DNA of 64,000 nt from Bacteroides pyogenes DSM 20611 = JCM 6294 (GTDB lineage: Bacteria > Bacteroidota > Bacteroidia > Bacteroidales > Bacteroidaceae). The DNA lies in the NCBI RefSeq assembly GCF_000428105.1, contig NZ_KE386625.1, positions 27,565 through 91,564 of the forward strand, read 5' to 3'. Below, piece after piece: positions 17,510 to 27,789 of this stretch. Below the pieces are notes generated by a model. That model saw nothing but the letters and a program-made list of their open reading frames with translations, was not told the origin of the DNA and ran no database searches. Every line of letters starts with the position of its first letter. Position 1 is the first letter of the stretch. A program made the translations under genes and the position numbers.

Positions 17510-18730
17510 GTGATCCACGAAAGAAAGATAATCAACGATCCGGTATTCGGATTTATCCATATCCCGAAAGGACTCTTATACAACATTGTCCGCCACCCCC
17601 TGTTGCAGCGTCTCAACCGCATCAAGCAGGTAGGATTGTCTTCGGTGGTATATCCGGGAGCACAGCACACCCGCTTTCAGCACTCGTTGGGAGCTTTCCA
17701 CCTCATGAGCGAAGCAATCACCCAACTGACATCGAAAGGCCATTTTATCTTCGACAGCGAAGCCGAAGCCGTGCAGGCGGCCATTCTGCTTCACGATATC
17801 GGTCACGGGCCTTTCTCGCATGTGCTCGAAGATACGATCGTGAAAGGAGTGTCTCACGAAGAGATTTCACTCATGCTCATGGAGCGTATGAACAAAGAGA
17901 TGAACGGACAGCTCAGTCTCGCCATTCAGATTTTTAAGGACGAATACCCCAAACGCTTCCTGCACCAGCTCGTCAGCGGACAACTCGACATGGACAGGCT
18001 CGATTATCTCCGCCGCGACAGTTTCTACACGGGAGTCACCGAAGGGAATATCGGTTCGGCGCGTATCATCAAGATGCTCGATGTGGCAGACGACCATCTG
18101 GTTGTCGAATCCAAAGGCATCTATTCCATAGAAAACTTCCTTACGGCACGCCGACTGATGTATTGGCAGGTATATCTGCATAAGACATCCGTAGGTTACG
18201 AGCGCATGCTCATCAGCGCCTTATTGCGTGCCAAAGAGCTGGCATCTCAAGGTGTGGAGCTGTTTGCCTCTCCCTCGTTGCATTTCTTCCTGTACAACAA
18301 CATCGACCATTCGGAGTTTTACAACAACCCCGAATGCCTGGAGCATTTCATCCAACTGGACGACAACGACATATGGACAGCCTTGAAAGTATGGAGCACA
18401 CACTCCGACAAAGTTCTCGCCGTTTTAAGCCAAGGCATGATCAACCGGAACGTTTTTAAAGTGGAAGTTACATCCGAACCCGCCGGTGAAGAGAGAAAAC
18501 AAGAACTCATTTCACGAATCAGCCGGCAGCTGAACATCTCACTTTCCGAAGCAAGCTATTTCGTCTCTACCCCCGGCATCGAAAGAAATATGTATAATCC
18601 CGCAGACGACAGTATCGACATTATCTACAAAGACGGAACAATAAAGAACATCGCCGAAGCATCGGACATGTTGAACATCTCGTTACTGTCGAAAAAGGTA
18701 AAAAATACTATCTCTGCTATCAGCGATTAG
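17510..18730 (+). CDS. HD-domain metal-dependent phosphohydrolase
   Basis: A 406-residue protein of the dGTPase-like HD superfamily. The metal ligands are seen as TRFQHSLGAFHLM (His) and LLHDIGHGPFSHVLE (His-Asp), followed by QLVSGQLDMDRLDYLRRDS. The likely start is GTG at 17510 (MIHERKIINDPVFGF), as no ATG gives the conserved beginning. Substrate unknown; a nucleotide triphosphohydrolase is the family expectation. A weak stem AGTCC/GGACT lies downstream near 18780. Confidence 0.85.
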   Translation: MIHERKIINDPVFGFIHIPKGLLYNIVRHPLLQRLNRIKQVGLSSVVYPGAQHTRFQHSLGAFHLMSEAITQLTSKGHFIFDSEAEAVQAAILLHDIGHGPFSHVLEDTIVKGVSHEEISLMLMERMNKEMNGQLSLAIQIFKDEYPKRFLHQLVSGQLDMDRLDYLRRDSFYTGVTEGNIGSARIIKMLDVADDHLVVESKGIYSIENFLTARRLMYWQVYLHKTSVGYERMLISALLRAKELASQGVELFASPSLHFFLYNNIDHSEFYNNPECLEHFIQLDDNDIWTALKVWSTHSDKVLAVLSQGMINRNVFKVEVTSEPAGEERKQELISRISRQLNISLSEASYFVSTPGIERNMYNPADDSIDIIYKDGTIKNIAEASDMLNISLLSKKVKNTISAISD

Positions 18731-18820
18731 ACAGGTAACTATAAAATAATCATTCCGGAATACGGAAATATGGAAAAAAAGTCCGTTATTTGTGGACTAA
18801 TTTAATTTTAAAATAAAGAT

Positions 18821-19861
18821 ATGGAGTTTTCGGCTAAGCAAATTGCTGCATTTATCCAAGGGGAAATCGTAGGAGATGAAAATGCGACGGTCCATACATT
18901 CGCTAAAATAGAAGAGGGAATGCCCGGAGCTATTTCTTTCTTATCGAACCCCAAATATACACCTTATATATATGAGACGCAATCCAGCATCGTACTGGTG
19001 AACAAAGATTTCATTCCCGAACATGAGATAAAAACCACCCTCATCAAAGTAGACAATGCCTACGAAAGTCTGGCAAAGCTGCTTAATCTCTACGAAATGA
19101 GCAAGCCAAAGAAACAGGGGATCGATCCCCTGGCTTTTGTCGCTCCCGGCGCGAAAGTGGGCGAAAATGTATATATCGGCGCTTTTGCCTATATCGGTGA
19201 GAATGCGGAAATCGGAAACAATACTCAGATCTATCCGCACACCTTTGTGGGCGACGGCGTTAAAATAGGCGACAACTGCCTGCTTTATTCGAATGTCAAC
19301 GTTTATCACGACTGCCGCATCGGCAACGAATGTATTCTTCATTCGGGAGCTGTGATCGGTGCCGACGGATTCGGATTCGCTCCCACTCCGAACGGATACG
19401 ACAAGATACCGCAAATCGGTATCGTTGTCCTGGAAGATAAGGTAGATATAGGAGCAAACACCTGTATAGACCGCGCGACAATGGGCGCTACAGTCATACA
19501 CAGCGGCGCGAAGATAGACAATCTTGTACAGATTGCCCACAACGATGAAATCGGTTCGCACACCGTGATGGCCGCCCAAGTGGGCATCGCCGGTTCTACC
19601 AAAATAGGAGAATGGTGTATGTTCGGCGGGCAGGTAGGCATTGCCGGACATATTACGATAGGAGACCGTGTAAATCTCGGTGCCCAATCGGGCGTTCCCG
19701 GAAGTATCAAATCCGACAGCCAGCTGATAGGCACTCCTCCTATGGAACCCAAGCCGTATTTCAAGGCAGCGGTCATGTCGAAAAAATTGCCGGACATGTA
19801 CACCGAGTTGAGCAGTCTGCGCAAAGAGTTAGAAGAATTAAAACAACTACTAAACAAATAG
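18821..19861 (+). CDS. lpxD: UDP-3-O-acylglucosamine N-acyltransferase
   Basis: Adds the N-linked 3-hydroxyacyl chain in lipid A synthesis at the cytoplasmic membrane. The 346-residue protein starts with the uridine-binding domain ([21 protein letters not shown]). It then has a left-handed beta-helix of hexapeptide repeats from about 100 to 310, and a C-terminal helix. His in [10 protein letters not shown] is the catalytic type. First of three lpx genes spaced 3 and 17 bases. Confidence 0.96.
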   Translation: MEFSAKQIAAFIQGEIVGDENATVHTFAKIEEGMPGAISFLSNPKYTPYIYETQSSIVLVNKDFIPEHEIKTTLIKVDNAYESLAKLLNLYEMSKPKKQGIDPLAFVAPGAKVGENVYIGAFAYIGENAEIGNNTQIYPHTFVGDGVKIGDNCLLYSNVNVYHDCRIGNECILHSGAVIGADGFGFAPTPNGYDKIPQIGIVVLEDKVDIGANTCIDRATMGATVIHSGAKIDNLVQIAHNDEIGSHTVMAAQVGIAGSTKIGEWCMFGGQVGIAGHITIGDRVNLGAQSGVPGSIKSDSQLIGTPPMEPKPYFKAAVMSKKLPDMYTELSSLRKELEELKQLLNK

Positions 19862-19864
19862 CCA

Positions 19865-21250
19865 ATGTTGAAACAAAAAACGCTGAAAGATAGCTTTTCA
19901 CTGAGCGGAAAAGGTCTTCACACTGGACTTGATCTTACCGTAACATTCAATCCAGCTCCCGATAACCATGGATATAAGATCCAACGTCTCGACTTGGAGG
20001 GACATCCGATTATCGATGCTGTGGCCGATAATGTGACGGAAACTACCCGTGGAACGGTATTATCGAAAAACGGAGTCAAAGTAAGCACTATAGAACACGG
20101 GATGGCAGCCCTTTATGCTTTGGGAATAGACAACTGCCTCATTCAGGTCAACGGGCCGGAATTCCCCATTCTCGACGGTAGCGCACAGTATTACGTGCGA
20201 GAAATAGAGCGCGTAGGAACGGAAGAGCAGAATGCGGTAAAAGACTTCTATATCATCAAATCGAAAATAGAAGTCCGTGACGAATCAACAGGTTCATCCA
20301 TCATCGTGCTTCCCGACGAGAATTTCAGCCTGAACGTTCTGGTGTCTTACGATTCTACCATCATACCGAATCAGTTCGCCACGCTCGAAGATATGGACAA
20401 ATTCAAAGACGAAGTGGCAGCCAGCCGTACTTTCGTTTTTGTCCGCGAAATAGAACCGTTGCTGTCGGCAGGACTCATCAAAGGGGGCGACCTGGACAAC
20501 GCAATCGTTATTTACGAGCGCAAAATGTCGCAGGAGAACTTCGACAAACTGGCGGACATCATGGGAGTATCCCGCATGAATGCCGACCAACTGGGTTATA
20601 TCAACCATAAACCATTGGTATGGCCCAACGAATGCGCCCGCCACAAATTGCTGGACGTAATCGGCGACCTTGCACTTATCGGCAAGCCGATTAAAGGACG
20701 CATCATCGCCACCCGTCCGGGACACACGATCAACAACAAATTCGCCCGCCAGATGCGGAAAGAAATCCGCCTGCACGATATTCAGGCGCCTGCTTACGAT
20801 TGCAGCGCCGAACCGATAATGGATGTGAACCGCATCCGCGAGTTGCTTCCCCACCGTTATCCTTTCCAATTGGTGGACAAAGTAATCGAAATCGGCGCCA
20901 ACTACATCGTAGGTGTTAAAAATATCACCTCCAACGAGCCTTTCTTCCAGGGACACTTCCCGCAAGAACCTGTCATGCCGGGTGTTCTTCAGGTAGAAGC
21001 AATGGCGCAGGTAGGCGGTTTGCTCGTACTGAATTCGGTAGACGAGGCAGAGCGTTACTCTACCTACTTCATGAAAATAGACGGTGTGAAGTTTCGCCAG
21101 AAAGTAGTTCCGGGCGACACACTCGTTTTCCGTGTAGAACTGCTGGCTCCGATCCGTCGAGGCATTTCCACCATGAAAGGATACGCTTTTGTCGGTGAAA
21201 AAATAGTTTGTGAGGCGGAATTCATGGCGCAAATAGTAAAAAACAAATAA
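19865..21250 (+). CDS. lpxC/fabZ: Fused UDP-3-O-acyl-GlcNAc deacetylase / 3-hydroxyacyl-ACP dehydratase
   Basis: One 461-residue chain with two enzymes. Residues 1 to about 305 are LpxC, the zinc deacetylase that commits to lipid A (SGKGLHTGLDLTVTF, STIEHGMAALYALGIDN, FARQMRKEIR). Residues about 320-461 are FabZ (LPHRYPFQLVDKV with the active His; GHFPQEPVMPGVLQVEAMAQ with the active Glu). The fusion is normal for Bacteroidota and couples lipid A and fatty acid flux in one polypeptide. Confidence 0.97.
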   Translation: MLKQKTLKDSFSLSGKGLHTGLDLTVTFNPAPDNHGYKIQRLDLEGHPIIDAVADNVTETTRGTVLSKNGVKVSTIEHGMAALYALGIDNCLIQVNGPEFPILDGSAQYYVREIERVGTEEQNAVKDFYIIKSKIEVRDESTGSSIIVLPDENFSLNVLVSYDSTIIPNQFATLEDMDKFKDEVAASRTFVFVREIEPLLSAGLIKGGDLDNAIVIYERKMSQENFDKLADIMGVSRMNADQLGYINHKPLVWPNECARHKLLDVIGDLALIGKPIKGRIIATRPGHTINNKFARQMRKEIRLHDIQAPAYDCSAEPIMDVNRIRELLPHRYPFQLVDKVIEIGANYIVGVKNITSNEPFFQGHFPQEPVMPGVLQVEAMAQVGGLLVLNSVDEAERYSTYFMKIDGVKFRQKVVPGDTLVFRVELLAPIRRGISTMKGYAFVGEKIVCEAEFMAQIVKNK

Positions 21251-21267
21251 CATATTCCCAATCAGTT

Positions 21268-22035
21268 ATGATAAGTCCCTTAGCTTATATACACCCCGAA
21301 GCAAAGATAGGAGAGAACGTAGAAATCGCACCTTTCGTATACATCGATAAGAACGTAGTGATAGGCGACAACAACAAGATCATGGCCAATGCCAATATCT
21401 TGTACGGTTCGCGCATAGGAAACGGAAATACAATATTTCCGGGCGCGGTAATCGGAGCCATTCCGCAAGACCTCAAGTTTCGCGGCGAAGAAACCACGGC
21501 GGAGATCGGAGACAATAACCTGATCCGCGAAAACGTAACCATCAACCGAGGAACCTCTGCAAAAGGACGAACCGTAGTGGGAAGCAACAACCTGCTGATG
21601 GAAAGCGCACATGTGGCTCACGACGCGATTATAGGAAACGGCTGCATCATCGGCAACTCCACCAAGATGGCCGGAGAAATTGTCATCGACGATAACGCGA
21701 TAGTGAGCGCGAACGTGCTGATGCACCAGTTCTGCCACGTGGGCGGATATGTGATGATACAGGGCGGCTCGCGTTTCAGCAAAGATATTCCTCCTTACAT
21801 CATCGCAGGACGCGAACCCATCGCATTCTCGGGTATCAATATCATCGGATTGCGCCGCCGCGGATTCTCTAACGAAACGATAGAAAGTATTCACAACGCA
21901 TACCGCATCATTTATCAAAGCGGGCTCAACACAAGCGACGCTTTGAAAAAGATCGAAGATGAGTTTGAAAAGACGAACGAAATCAATTATATCATCAATT
22001 TCATCCGAAGTTCGGAACGCGGAATCATCAAATAA
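21268..22035 (+). CDS. lpxA: UDP-N-acetylglucosamine O-acyltransferase
   Basis: First acylation of lipid A synthesis. The 255-residue product has the hexapeptide beta-helix (IHPEAKIGENVEIAPFVYID...), the active His region SAHVAHDAIIGNGCI and the LMHQFCHVGGYVMIQGG segment, then a helical tail. It directly follows lpxC-fabZ, completing the early lipid A steps. Confidence 0.96.
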   Translation: MISPLAYIHPEAKIGENVEIAPFVYIDKNVVIGDNNKIMANANILYGSRIGNGNTIFPGAVIGAIPQDLKFRGEETTAEIGDNNLIRENVTINRGTSAKGRTVVGSNNLLMESAHVAHDAIIGNGCIIGNSTKMAGEIVIDDNAIVSANVLMHQFCHVGGYVMIQGGSRFSKDIPPYIIAGREPIAFSGINIIGLRRRGFSNETIESIHNAYRIIYQSGLNTSDALKKIEDEFEKTNEINYIINFIRSSERGIIK

Positions 22036-22057
22036 GAACTCAAAAAACTAAGGCAAC

Positions 22058-22612
22058 ATGATATACAGATTTACAATCATATCTGATGAAGCCGACGACT
22101 TTGTCAGAGAAATACAGATTGATCCGGAAGCTACATTCTTCGACTTTCACAAGGCGATACTGGAGTGTACCGGTTACACCGACGACCAGATGACTTCGTT
22201 CTTCATCTGCGACGACGACTGGGAGAAAGACAAAGAAGTGACATTGGAAGAGATGGATGACAATCCGGAAATGGACAGTTGGGTGATGAAAGACACGGTG
22301 GTCAGCGAACTGGTAGAAGACGAAAAGCAGAAGTTGCTGTACGTGTTCGACTACATGACAGAACGTTGCTTCTTCATCGAATTGTCCGAAATCATCACCG
22401 GAAAAGAGATCAAAGGAGCCAAATGCACCAAAAAAAGCGGAGAAGCACCCAAACAGACTGTCGATTTCGAAGAGATGGCCTCAACGGGCAACTCGCTCGA
22501 TCTGGACGAAAGTTTCTACGGAGACCAGGATTTCGACATGGAAGATTTCGATCAGGAGGGATTCGATATGGGAGGAGATGCCGGCGGATCTTTCGATGAC
22601 GACAAATATTGA
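22058..22612 (+). CDS. pRiA4b ORF-3-like protein with an acidic tail
   Basis: A 184-residue cytoplasmic protein. Residues 1-130 match the pRiA4b ORF-3-like fold in pattern (YRFTIISDEADDFVREIQIDPEATFFDFHKAILECTGYTDDQMTSFFI). The last 45 residues are rich in Asp, Glu, Phe and Gly (FDMEDFDQEGFDMGGD). It lies 22 bases after lpxA and 33 before miaA, so it is part of the transcript. Function unknown. Confidence 0.78.
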   Translation: MIYRFTIISDEADDFVREIQIDPEATFFDFHKAILECTGYTDDQMTSFFICDDDWEKDKEVTLEEMDDNPEMDSWVMKDTVVSELVEDEKQKLLYVFDYMTERCFFIELSEIITGKEIKGAKCTKKSGEAPKQTVDFEEMASTGNSLDLDESFYGDQDFDMEDFDQEGFDMGGDAGGSFDDDKY

Positions 22613-22645
22613 GCAACGGACATTTGACTTAAAATTTCCATCGTA

Positions 22646-23542
22646 TTGGGTACTCTCATCGTCCTCATAGGTCCTACCGGAGTAGGAAAGACAGAATTAA
22701 GCCTTCGGTTAGCCGAAGGCTTTCAAACTTCTATTGTTTCGGCCGATTCCAGGCAGCTTTATGCCGACCTGAAAATCGGAACAGCCGCCCCCACTGAGGA
22801 ACAATTGAAAAGAGTTCCCCATTATCTCGTCGGCACACTGCGGCTGACCGACTACTACAGCGCCGCGCAATACGAAGCGGAAGCGATGGAAATTCTCAAC
22901 CGGCTATTCACCCGGCGAGACGTGGTGATTCTTACAGGCGGATCGATGATGTATGTGGATGCCGTCTGCAAAGGAATCGACGATATTCCCACCGTGGATG
23001 AAGATACGCGCCGGACTATGCTGCAAAGATATGAGACGGAAGGATTGGAACCACTCTGTGCCGAGCTCCGCCTCCTCGATCCGGAGTATTACCGCATCGT
23101 AGACCTGAAGAATCCCAAGCGCGTGATCCATGCGCTCGAAATCTGCTACATGACGGGGCGTACCTATACTTCTTTCCGCACCCGGCAGACAAAGGAACGC
23201 CCGTTCCGCATCTTGAAAATAGGATTAAAGCGCGACCGCGAAGAACTTTACGGGCGTATCAACCAACGGGTGGACGAAATGATGAAAGACGGGCTGCTGG
23301 ACGAGGTTCGTTCGGTGCTTCCTTACCGCCACCTGAACTCGCTCAACACAGTAGGCTACAAAGAACTCTTCAAATATCTCGACGGCGAATGGGAACTTCC
23401 GTTCGCTATTGAAAAAATCAAGCAAAATTCCCGCATTTACTCCCGCAAACAGATGACATGGTTCAAGCGCGACGAAGAGATACGCTGGTTCCACCCCGAA
23501 CAGGAAACGGAGATTCGCGCCTATATTCAGGAAATGCTCTGA
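22646..23542 (+). CDS. miaA: tRNA dimethylallyltransferase
   Basis: Transfers a dimethylallyl group to A37 of tRNAs reading UNN codons. P-loop GPTGVGKTE at residues 9-17; conserved [16 protein letters not shown]; and [15 protein letters not shown]. At 298 residues it is normal in length. The frame begins with TTG at 22646, which gives the usual short N-terminus ([16 protein letters not shown]), and no ATG is available nearby. Confidence 0.95.
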   Translation: MGTLIVLIGPTGVGKTELSLRLAEGFQTSIVSADSRQLYADLKIGTAAPTEEQLKRVPHYLVGTLRLTDYYSAAQYEAEAMEILNRLFTRRDVVILTGGSMMYVDAVCKGIDDIPTVDEDTRRTMLQRYETEGLEPLCAELRLLDPEYYRIVDLKNPKRVIHALEICYMTGRTYTSFRTRQTKERPFRILKIGLKRDREELYGRINQRVDEMMKDGLLDEVRSVLPYRHLNSLNTVGYKELFKYLDGEWELPFAIEKIKQNSRIYSRKQMTWFKRDEEIRWFHPEQETEIRAYIQEML

Positions 23543-24231
23543 CGGCGTAAAAAGGGAAAAGAGACTGTTCCCCCTTTCGCCCTTTCCCCATGCTTAATGA
23601 TGGCTTTTCCCCTACCGTTGCCGCCATGTTCTTCACAACCTCCGGACTCAAAGTATCCGCAGCCGGACAGTCCGCCTCTTTTCCGTCGATAAAGAACAAA
23701 GGCTTATCCGTTGCCGGCACACCGATTAAAGAAACTCCCATCCGTACGTCCGGAATCCGTATGAAGATGATCGCCGAAGCCGATGACGGACAGTCCGCTC
23801 CGTAATGCTATAGTGAGAAAAAAGTTTCCCACCGGGGAAACTTTTGTTTCAATAGCGGGAAACTTTTGTTTCCCCAGTGGGAAACTATTGTTTCATCGGT
23901 GGGAAACTAAATGAAACATACGGCTTAGGAGTCAACACTGTGTTTTTAGTTGACCACTTTACGGCTTATTTGCAAAGTCGGTTGACTCAGTTAATACTTA
24001 TTTTTATTAGAAGTTGACGCTCGTTTGGGCTTATCCGAGTCGAAGAACTGATACTGCAACATCCTGTCGGGCCTCTTACGAGTCAACACTGTGTTTATTT
24101 GAGGACTGTCGGCGCAATATCCTGCGTGGCGAAGTAAATCTTCCTCCCGCACAAAGAAATTCTTCCGTTTGCACGAAGCAGATTTTCCGTTTGAATGAAA
24201 AGATGATTTTACAATCCGTCCGATACGGAAG
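23543..24231. other. Intergenic region between miaA and a convergent small membrane gene
   Basis: About 690 bases without a supported gene. It contains a 22-bp repeat array (23837-23917), a cluster of five GTCAAC/GTTGAC hexamers between 23931 and 24087, and a repeated 17-mer starting GAGTCAACACTG at 23929 and 24080. The composition is mixed and short open frames here (for example 23590-23805) have no family resemblance. Confidence 0.6.
23837..23917. repeat. Four 22-bp tandem repeats with an internal GAAAC/GTTTC dyad
   Basis: GAAAC starts at 23837, 23859, 23881 and 23903, exactly 22 bases apart. Most units read GAAACTTTTGTTTC followed by eight variable bases, so each unit is itself a small inverted repeat. 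The segment just before (GTTTCCC at 23824) is the opposite arm. Not CRISPR: no unique spacers of constant length beyond eight bases and no cas genes. Confidence 0.85.
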
Positions 24232-24534
24232 CTATCCGCAAATCTTATCGAATATGAAATGCCCGATGAAGAACAAATCGGCCATGAAGACAAAACTGAA
24301 TATCAGAAAAGTAAAGCAGGTGCTCCAACGCGCGCCTTTCTCCTCCCCTCCCCGCTTGATGCGGAGCAGCGAGCTGTACAAACAGTCGCCGGCTATGAAA
24401 AGCACGAAAATACTCGGTATCAGGTCTCCCCATGAAGTAAGCCACAAGCGATCTCCTTTCCCCATGAGGAATGTCAACACCACCGCCAATAGAAAAACAG
24501 AGGCGTATTGCAGATCTTTTCGTTTCGAGTTCAT
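24232..24534 (-). CDS. Small integral membrane protein, unknown
   Basis: A 100-residue protein with about three hydrophobic spans (11-25, 36-56, 73-96) and basic loops, so probably inner membrane. The leftward promoter element TATCTTTG (24568-24561) lies 27 bases before the ATG, which supports a real gene. It is divergent from the peptidase gene. I do not recognise the family. Confidence 0.62.
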   Translation of the reverse strand: MNSKRKDLQYASVFLLAVVLTFLMGKGDRLWLTSWGDLIPSIFVLFIAGDCLYSSLLRIKRGGEEKGARWSTCFTFLIFSFVFMADLFFIGHFIFDKICG

Positions 24535-24619
24535 AACGTCCGGTTCTAAAGGTTCATAGACAAAGATAAAAAATCTCCATCAATAATCCATCATACAAGC
24601 CGATAAAAACAAAGCATGT

Positions 24620-24650
24620 TTTGCCGAATCTAAGTTTATTGTTACTTTTG
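24620..24650 (+). promoter_or_regulatory. Promoter of the dipeptidyl peptidase gene
   Basis: TTTG (24620-24623), 19 bases, TACTTTTG (24643-24650): full Bacteroides consensus, 40 bases before the ATG of the peptidase gene. Confidence 0.88.
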
Positions 24651-24689
24651 CAGGTATGAATAAAAAAATATAACTACGATATCAGAACC

Positions 24690-26900
24690 ATGAAGAAGAT
24701 AAGTATCGCCCTTTTTCTCTGCCTGCTTTGCCTCGCCGGAATGGCGCAAGGCAGAAAGAACCTGAGTCTGGAAGAAGTGACATCGGGACGTTTTCGACCG
24801 GAAAACATACACGGAGTAATCCCGATGCCGGACGGAGAATATTATACACAGATGAACGACAGCCGTACGCAAATCGTGAAATACTCGTTCAAAACGGGCG
24901 AAAAGGTAGAAGTGCTGTTCGATGTTTCCACAGCCCGCGAATGCGACTTCAAACACTTCGACAGTTACCGGTTTTCACCCGACGGACAGAAACTGCTGAT
25001 CGCAACAGAAACCCAACCCGTGTATCGACGCTCGTATACGGCCGTGCACTATATCTATCCGCTCAAACGGAACGATAAGGGAGTAACCACGCACAACATC
25101 ATCGAAAAGCTCTCCGACGGAGGACCTCAGCAGGTTCCGGTCTTTTCGCCCGACGGAACAATGGTTGCCTTCGTACGGGAGAACAACATCTTCCTCGTGA
25201 AATTACTTTACGGCAACAGCGAAAGCCAAGTGACCGAAGACGGTAAAAGAAACGCTGTGCTGAACGGAATCCCCGACTGGGTATATGAAGAAGAATTCAG
25301 CTTCAACCGGGCATTGGAGTTCAGCGCCGACAATACGATGATTGCCTTCGTACGCTTCGACGAATCGGCGGTTCCCTCCTACTCCTTCCCGCTGTTTGCC
25401 GGACAGTCGCCTCATCTCAGGCAGTTTGACGACTATCCGGGCGAATACGTCTACAAGTATCCGAAAGCGGGATATCCTAATTCGAAGGTAGAAGTACGCA
25501 CGTTCGACATAAAGTCGCGCGTCACCCGCACCATGAAGCTGCCTCTGGATGCCGACGGATATATTCCCCGCATCCGCTTCACCCAAGATGCCGGCAAACT
25601 GGCCATCATGACGCTGAACCGCCATCAGGACCGCTTCGACCTTTATTTCGCCGATCCCCGCTCTACGCTCTGCAAACTGGTGGTACGCGACGAATCGCCT
25701 TATTACATCAAAGAGAATGTTTTCGATAATATCCGCTTCTATCCCGAAGGCTTCAGCATGCTTAGCGAACGCGACGGATACAGCCATTTATACTGGTACA
25801 GCATGGGCGGAAACCTCATCAAGAAAGTAACCGACGGCAAGTACGAAGTAAAAGAATTTTTGGGATACGACGCAACCGACGGCAGCTTCTACTACACCGC
25901 CAACGAAGAAAGCCCGATGCGTAAAGCCGTTTACAAAACGGACAAGAAAGGGAAGAAAACCAAACTCTCGCAGCACGAAGGCACCAACACGCCGCTGTTC
26001 AGCCAAACGATGAAGCACTACATGAACAAGTTCTCCGACCTGAAAACTCCCCTGCTCATCACGCTGAACGACAACAACGGGAAAACGCTGAAAACACTCG
26101 CAGACAATAAGGAGCTGCAGCAGACGCTGGCAGAATATGCCATTCCGGAAAAAGAATTCTTCAGCTTCCGGACGTCCGACGGCGTGACGTTGAACGGATG
26201 GATGATGAAACCGATCGGTTTTTCGGCTTCGAAGCAATATCCGGTTCTTATGTATCAATACAGCGGACCGGGCTCTCAGGAAGTGCGCGACACTTGGAAC
26301 ATCAGTTGGGAAACCTACATGGCGACTCAGGGATTCGTAGTGGTTTGCGTAGACGGTCGCGGAACCGGCGGACGGGGAGAGGCATTCGAAAAATGCACTT
26401 ACCTGAAGATAGGCGTACAGGAAGCCAAAGACCAAGTGGAAACCGCCCTCTATCTGGGGAACCAACCGTATGTGGACAAAGACCGTATCGGCATTTGGGG
26501 ATGGAGCTACGGAGGATACATGACGCTGATGAGCATGAGCGAAGGAACGCCCGTATTCAAAGCCGGAGTCGCCGTAGCCGCTCCCACCGACTGGCGTTAC
26601 TACGATTCGGTATATACCGAACGGTTCATGCGTACGCCGAAAGAGAATGCCGAAGGATATAAGGCGTCTTCGGCATTCACCCGTGCCGGGAAGCTGCATG
26701 GCAATCTCCTTTTGGTGCATGGCATGGCGGACGATAACGTTCACTTCCAGAATTGTACGGAATATGCCGAACATCTGGTGCAACTGGGCAAACAATTCGA
26801 CATGCAGGTATATACCAACCGAAACCACGGCATATACGGCGGAAAAACACGCCTGCACCTGTACACACGCCTTACCAACTTCTTTAAAAACAATCTGTAA
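24690..26900 (+). CDS. Dipeptidyl peptidase IV, S9B family
   Basis: Exported serine exopeptidase that releases X-Pro or X-Ala dipeptides. Residues 1-20 are a signal peptide (LFLCLLCLAGMAQG). Residues about 40-470 form the beta-propeller with the Glu motif region WVYEEEFSF. The C-terminal alpha/beta hydrolase has the nucleophile Ser606 in GWSYGGYM, the acid in GMADDNVH (681-682) and His713 in NRNHGIYGG. At 736 residues it has full family length. It overlaps lipA by one base (TAATG), an odd pairing of a periplasmic peptidase and a lipoate enzyme. Confidence 0.95.
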   Translation: MKKISIALFLCLLCLAGMAQGRKNLSLEEVTSGRFRPENIHGVIPMPDGEYYTQMNDSRTQIVKYSFKTGEKVEVLFDVSTARECDFKHFDSYRFSPDGQKLLIATETQPVYRRSYTAVHYIYPLKRNDKGVTTHNIIEKLSDGGPQQVPVFSPDGTMVAFVRENNIFLVKLLYGNSESQVTEDGKRNAVLNGIPDWVYEEEFSFNRALEFSADNTMIAFVRFDESAVPSYSFPLFAGQSPHLRQFDDYPGEYVYKYPKAGYPNSKVEVRTFDIKSRVTRTMKLPLDADGYIPRIRFTQDAGKLAIMTLNRHQDRFDLYFADPRSTLCKLVVRDESPYYIKENVFDNIRFYPEGFSMLSERDGYSHLYWYSMGGNLIKKVTDGKYEVKEFLGYDATDGSFYYTANEESPMRKAVYKTDKKGKKTKLSQHEGTNTPLFSQTMKHYMNKFSDLKTPLLITLNDNNGKTLKTLADNKELQQTLAEYAIPEKEFFSFRTSDGVTLNGWMMKPIGFSASKQYPVLMYQYSGPGSQEVRDTWNISWETYMATQGFVVVCVDGRGTGGRGEAFEKCTYLKIGVQEAKDQVETALYLGNQPYVDKDRIGIWGWSYGGYMTLMSMSEGTPVFKAGVAVAAPTDWRYYDSVYTERFMRTPKENAEGYKASSAFTRAGKLHGNLLLVHGMADDNVHFQNCTEYAEHLVQLGKQFDMQVYTNRNHGIYGGKTRLHLYTRLTNFFKNNL

Positions 26901-27748
26901 TGGCTGAGAGAGTACGTAAACCGGAATGGCTAAAAATCAGCATCGGAAGCAACGAGCGGTACACCGAGACGAAAAAGATTGTCGACTCGCACTGCCTGCA
27001 TACGATATGCAGCAGCGGACGTTGCCCGAACATGGGCGAATGTTGGGGGAAGGGAACAGCAACATTCATGATAGGCGGAGATATCTGTACGCGCAGTTGC
27101 AAATTCTGCAACACGCAAACGGGACGCCCGCGCCCGCTCGATGAGCGGGAACCTGTACATGTGGCGGAATCTGTGGCGCTAATGAAGCTGGGCCATGCGG
27201 TGGTAACCTCCGTCGACCGCGACGATCTTCCCGATCTGGGTGCGGAACATTGGGCACGCACCATTCGCGAAATCAAACGCCTCAACCCTCAAACCACGCT
27301 CGAAGTACTCATACCCGACTTTCAAGGACGGATGGAGCTGGTGGATAAAGTAATCGAGGCAGGGCCGGACATCATTTCACACAACATGGAGACGGTGCGA
27401 CGCATCAGTCCGCACGTGCGCAGCGCAGCCGATTATGAAACCAGCCTGCGAGTCATCGGACATATATCGAAAAGCGGAACGAAATCGAAAAGCGGCATCA
27501 TGGTGGGTCTGGGAGAAAGCCCGGAAGAAGTGGAAACATTAATGGACGACTTGCTGGCAGTGGGATGCGGCATCCTCACCATCGGGCAGTACCTTCAGCC
27601 TACCCGCCGGCATTATCCTGTGGCAGAGTATATTACTCCGCAACAGTTTGCACGGTACAAACAAATCGGACTGGCAAAAGGATTCAAAATTGTGGAAAGT
27701 GCCCCGCTCGTACGCTCTTCATACCATGCGGAGAAACACATCGGATGA
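26900..27748 (+). CDS. lipA: Lipoyl synthase
   Basis: Radical SAM enzyme that inserts two sulfurs into octanoyl groups on lipoyl domains. The 282-residue product shows the auxiliary cluster motif CSSGRCPNMGEC and the radical SAM motif CTRSCKFCNT. The ending RSSYHAEKH is typical of the family. Its ATG overlaps the stop of the peptidase gene. Confidence 0.96.
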   Translation: MAERVRKPEWLKISIGSNERYTETKKIVDSHCLHTICSSGRCPNMGECWGKGTATFMIGGDICTRSCKFCNTQTGRPRPLDEREPVHVAESVALMKLGHAVVTSVDRDDLPDLGAEHWARTIREIKRLNPQTTLEVLIPDFQGRMELVDKVIEAGPDIISHNMETVRRISPHVRSAADYETSLRVIGHISKSGTKSKSGIMVGLGESPEEVETLMDDLLAVGCGILTIGQYLQPTRRHYPVAEYITPQQFARYKQIGLAKGFKIVESAPLVRSSYHAEKHIG

Positions 27749-27789
27749 AAAACAAAAAAGATTCATCGGTTGTTTTATGAGAAAGATCG

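Noticed and set aside
23837..23917. Possible CRISPR array
   Set aside because: The conserved part is about 14 bases and the intervening part only eight, far from repeat-spacer geometry, and no cas gene is present. The same holds for the other 22-bp arrays.
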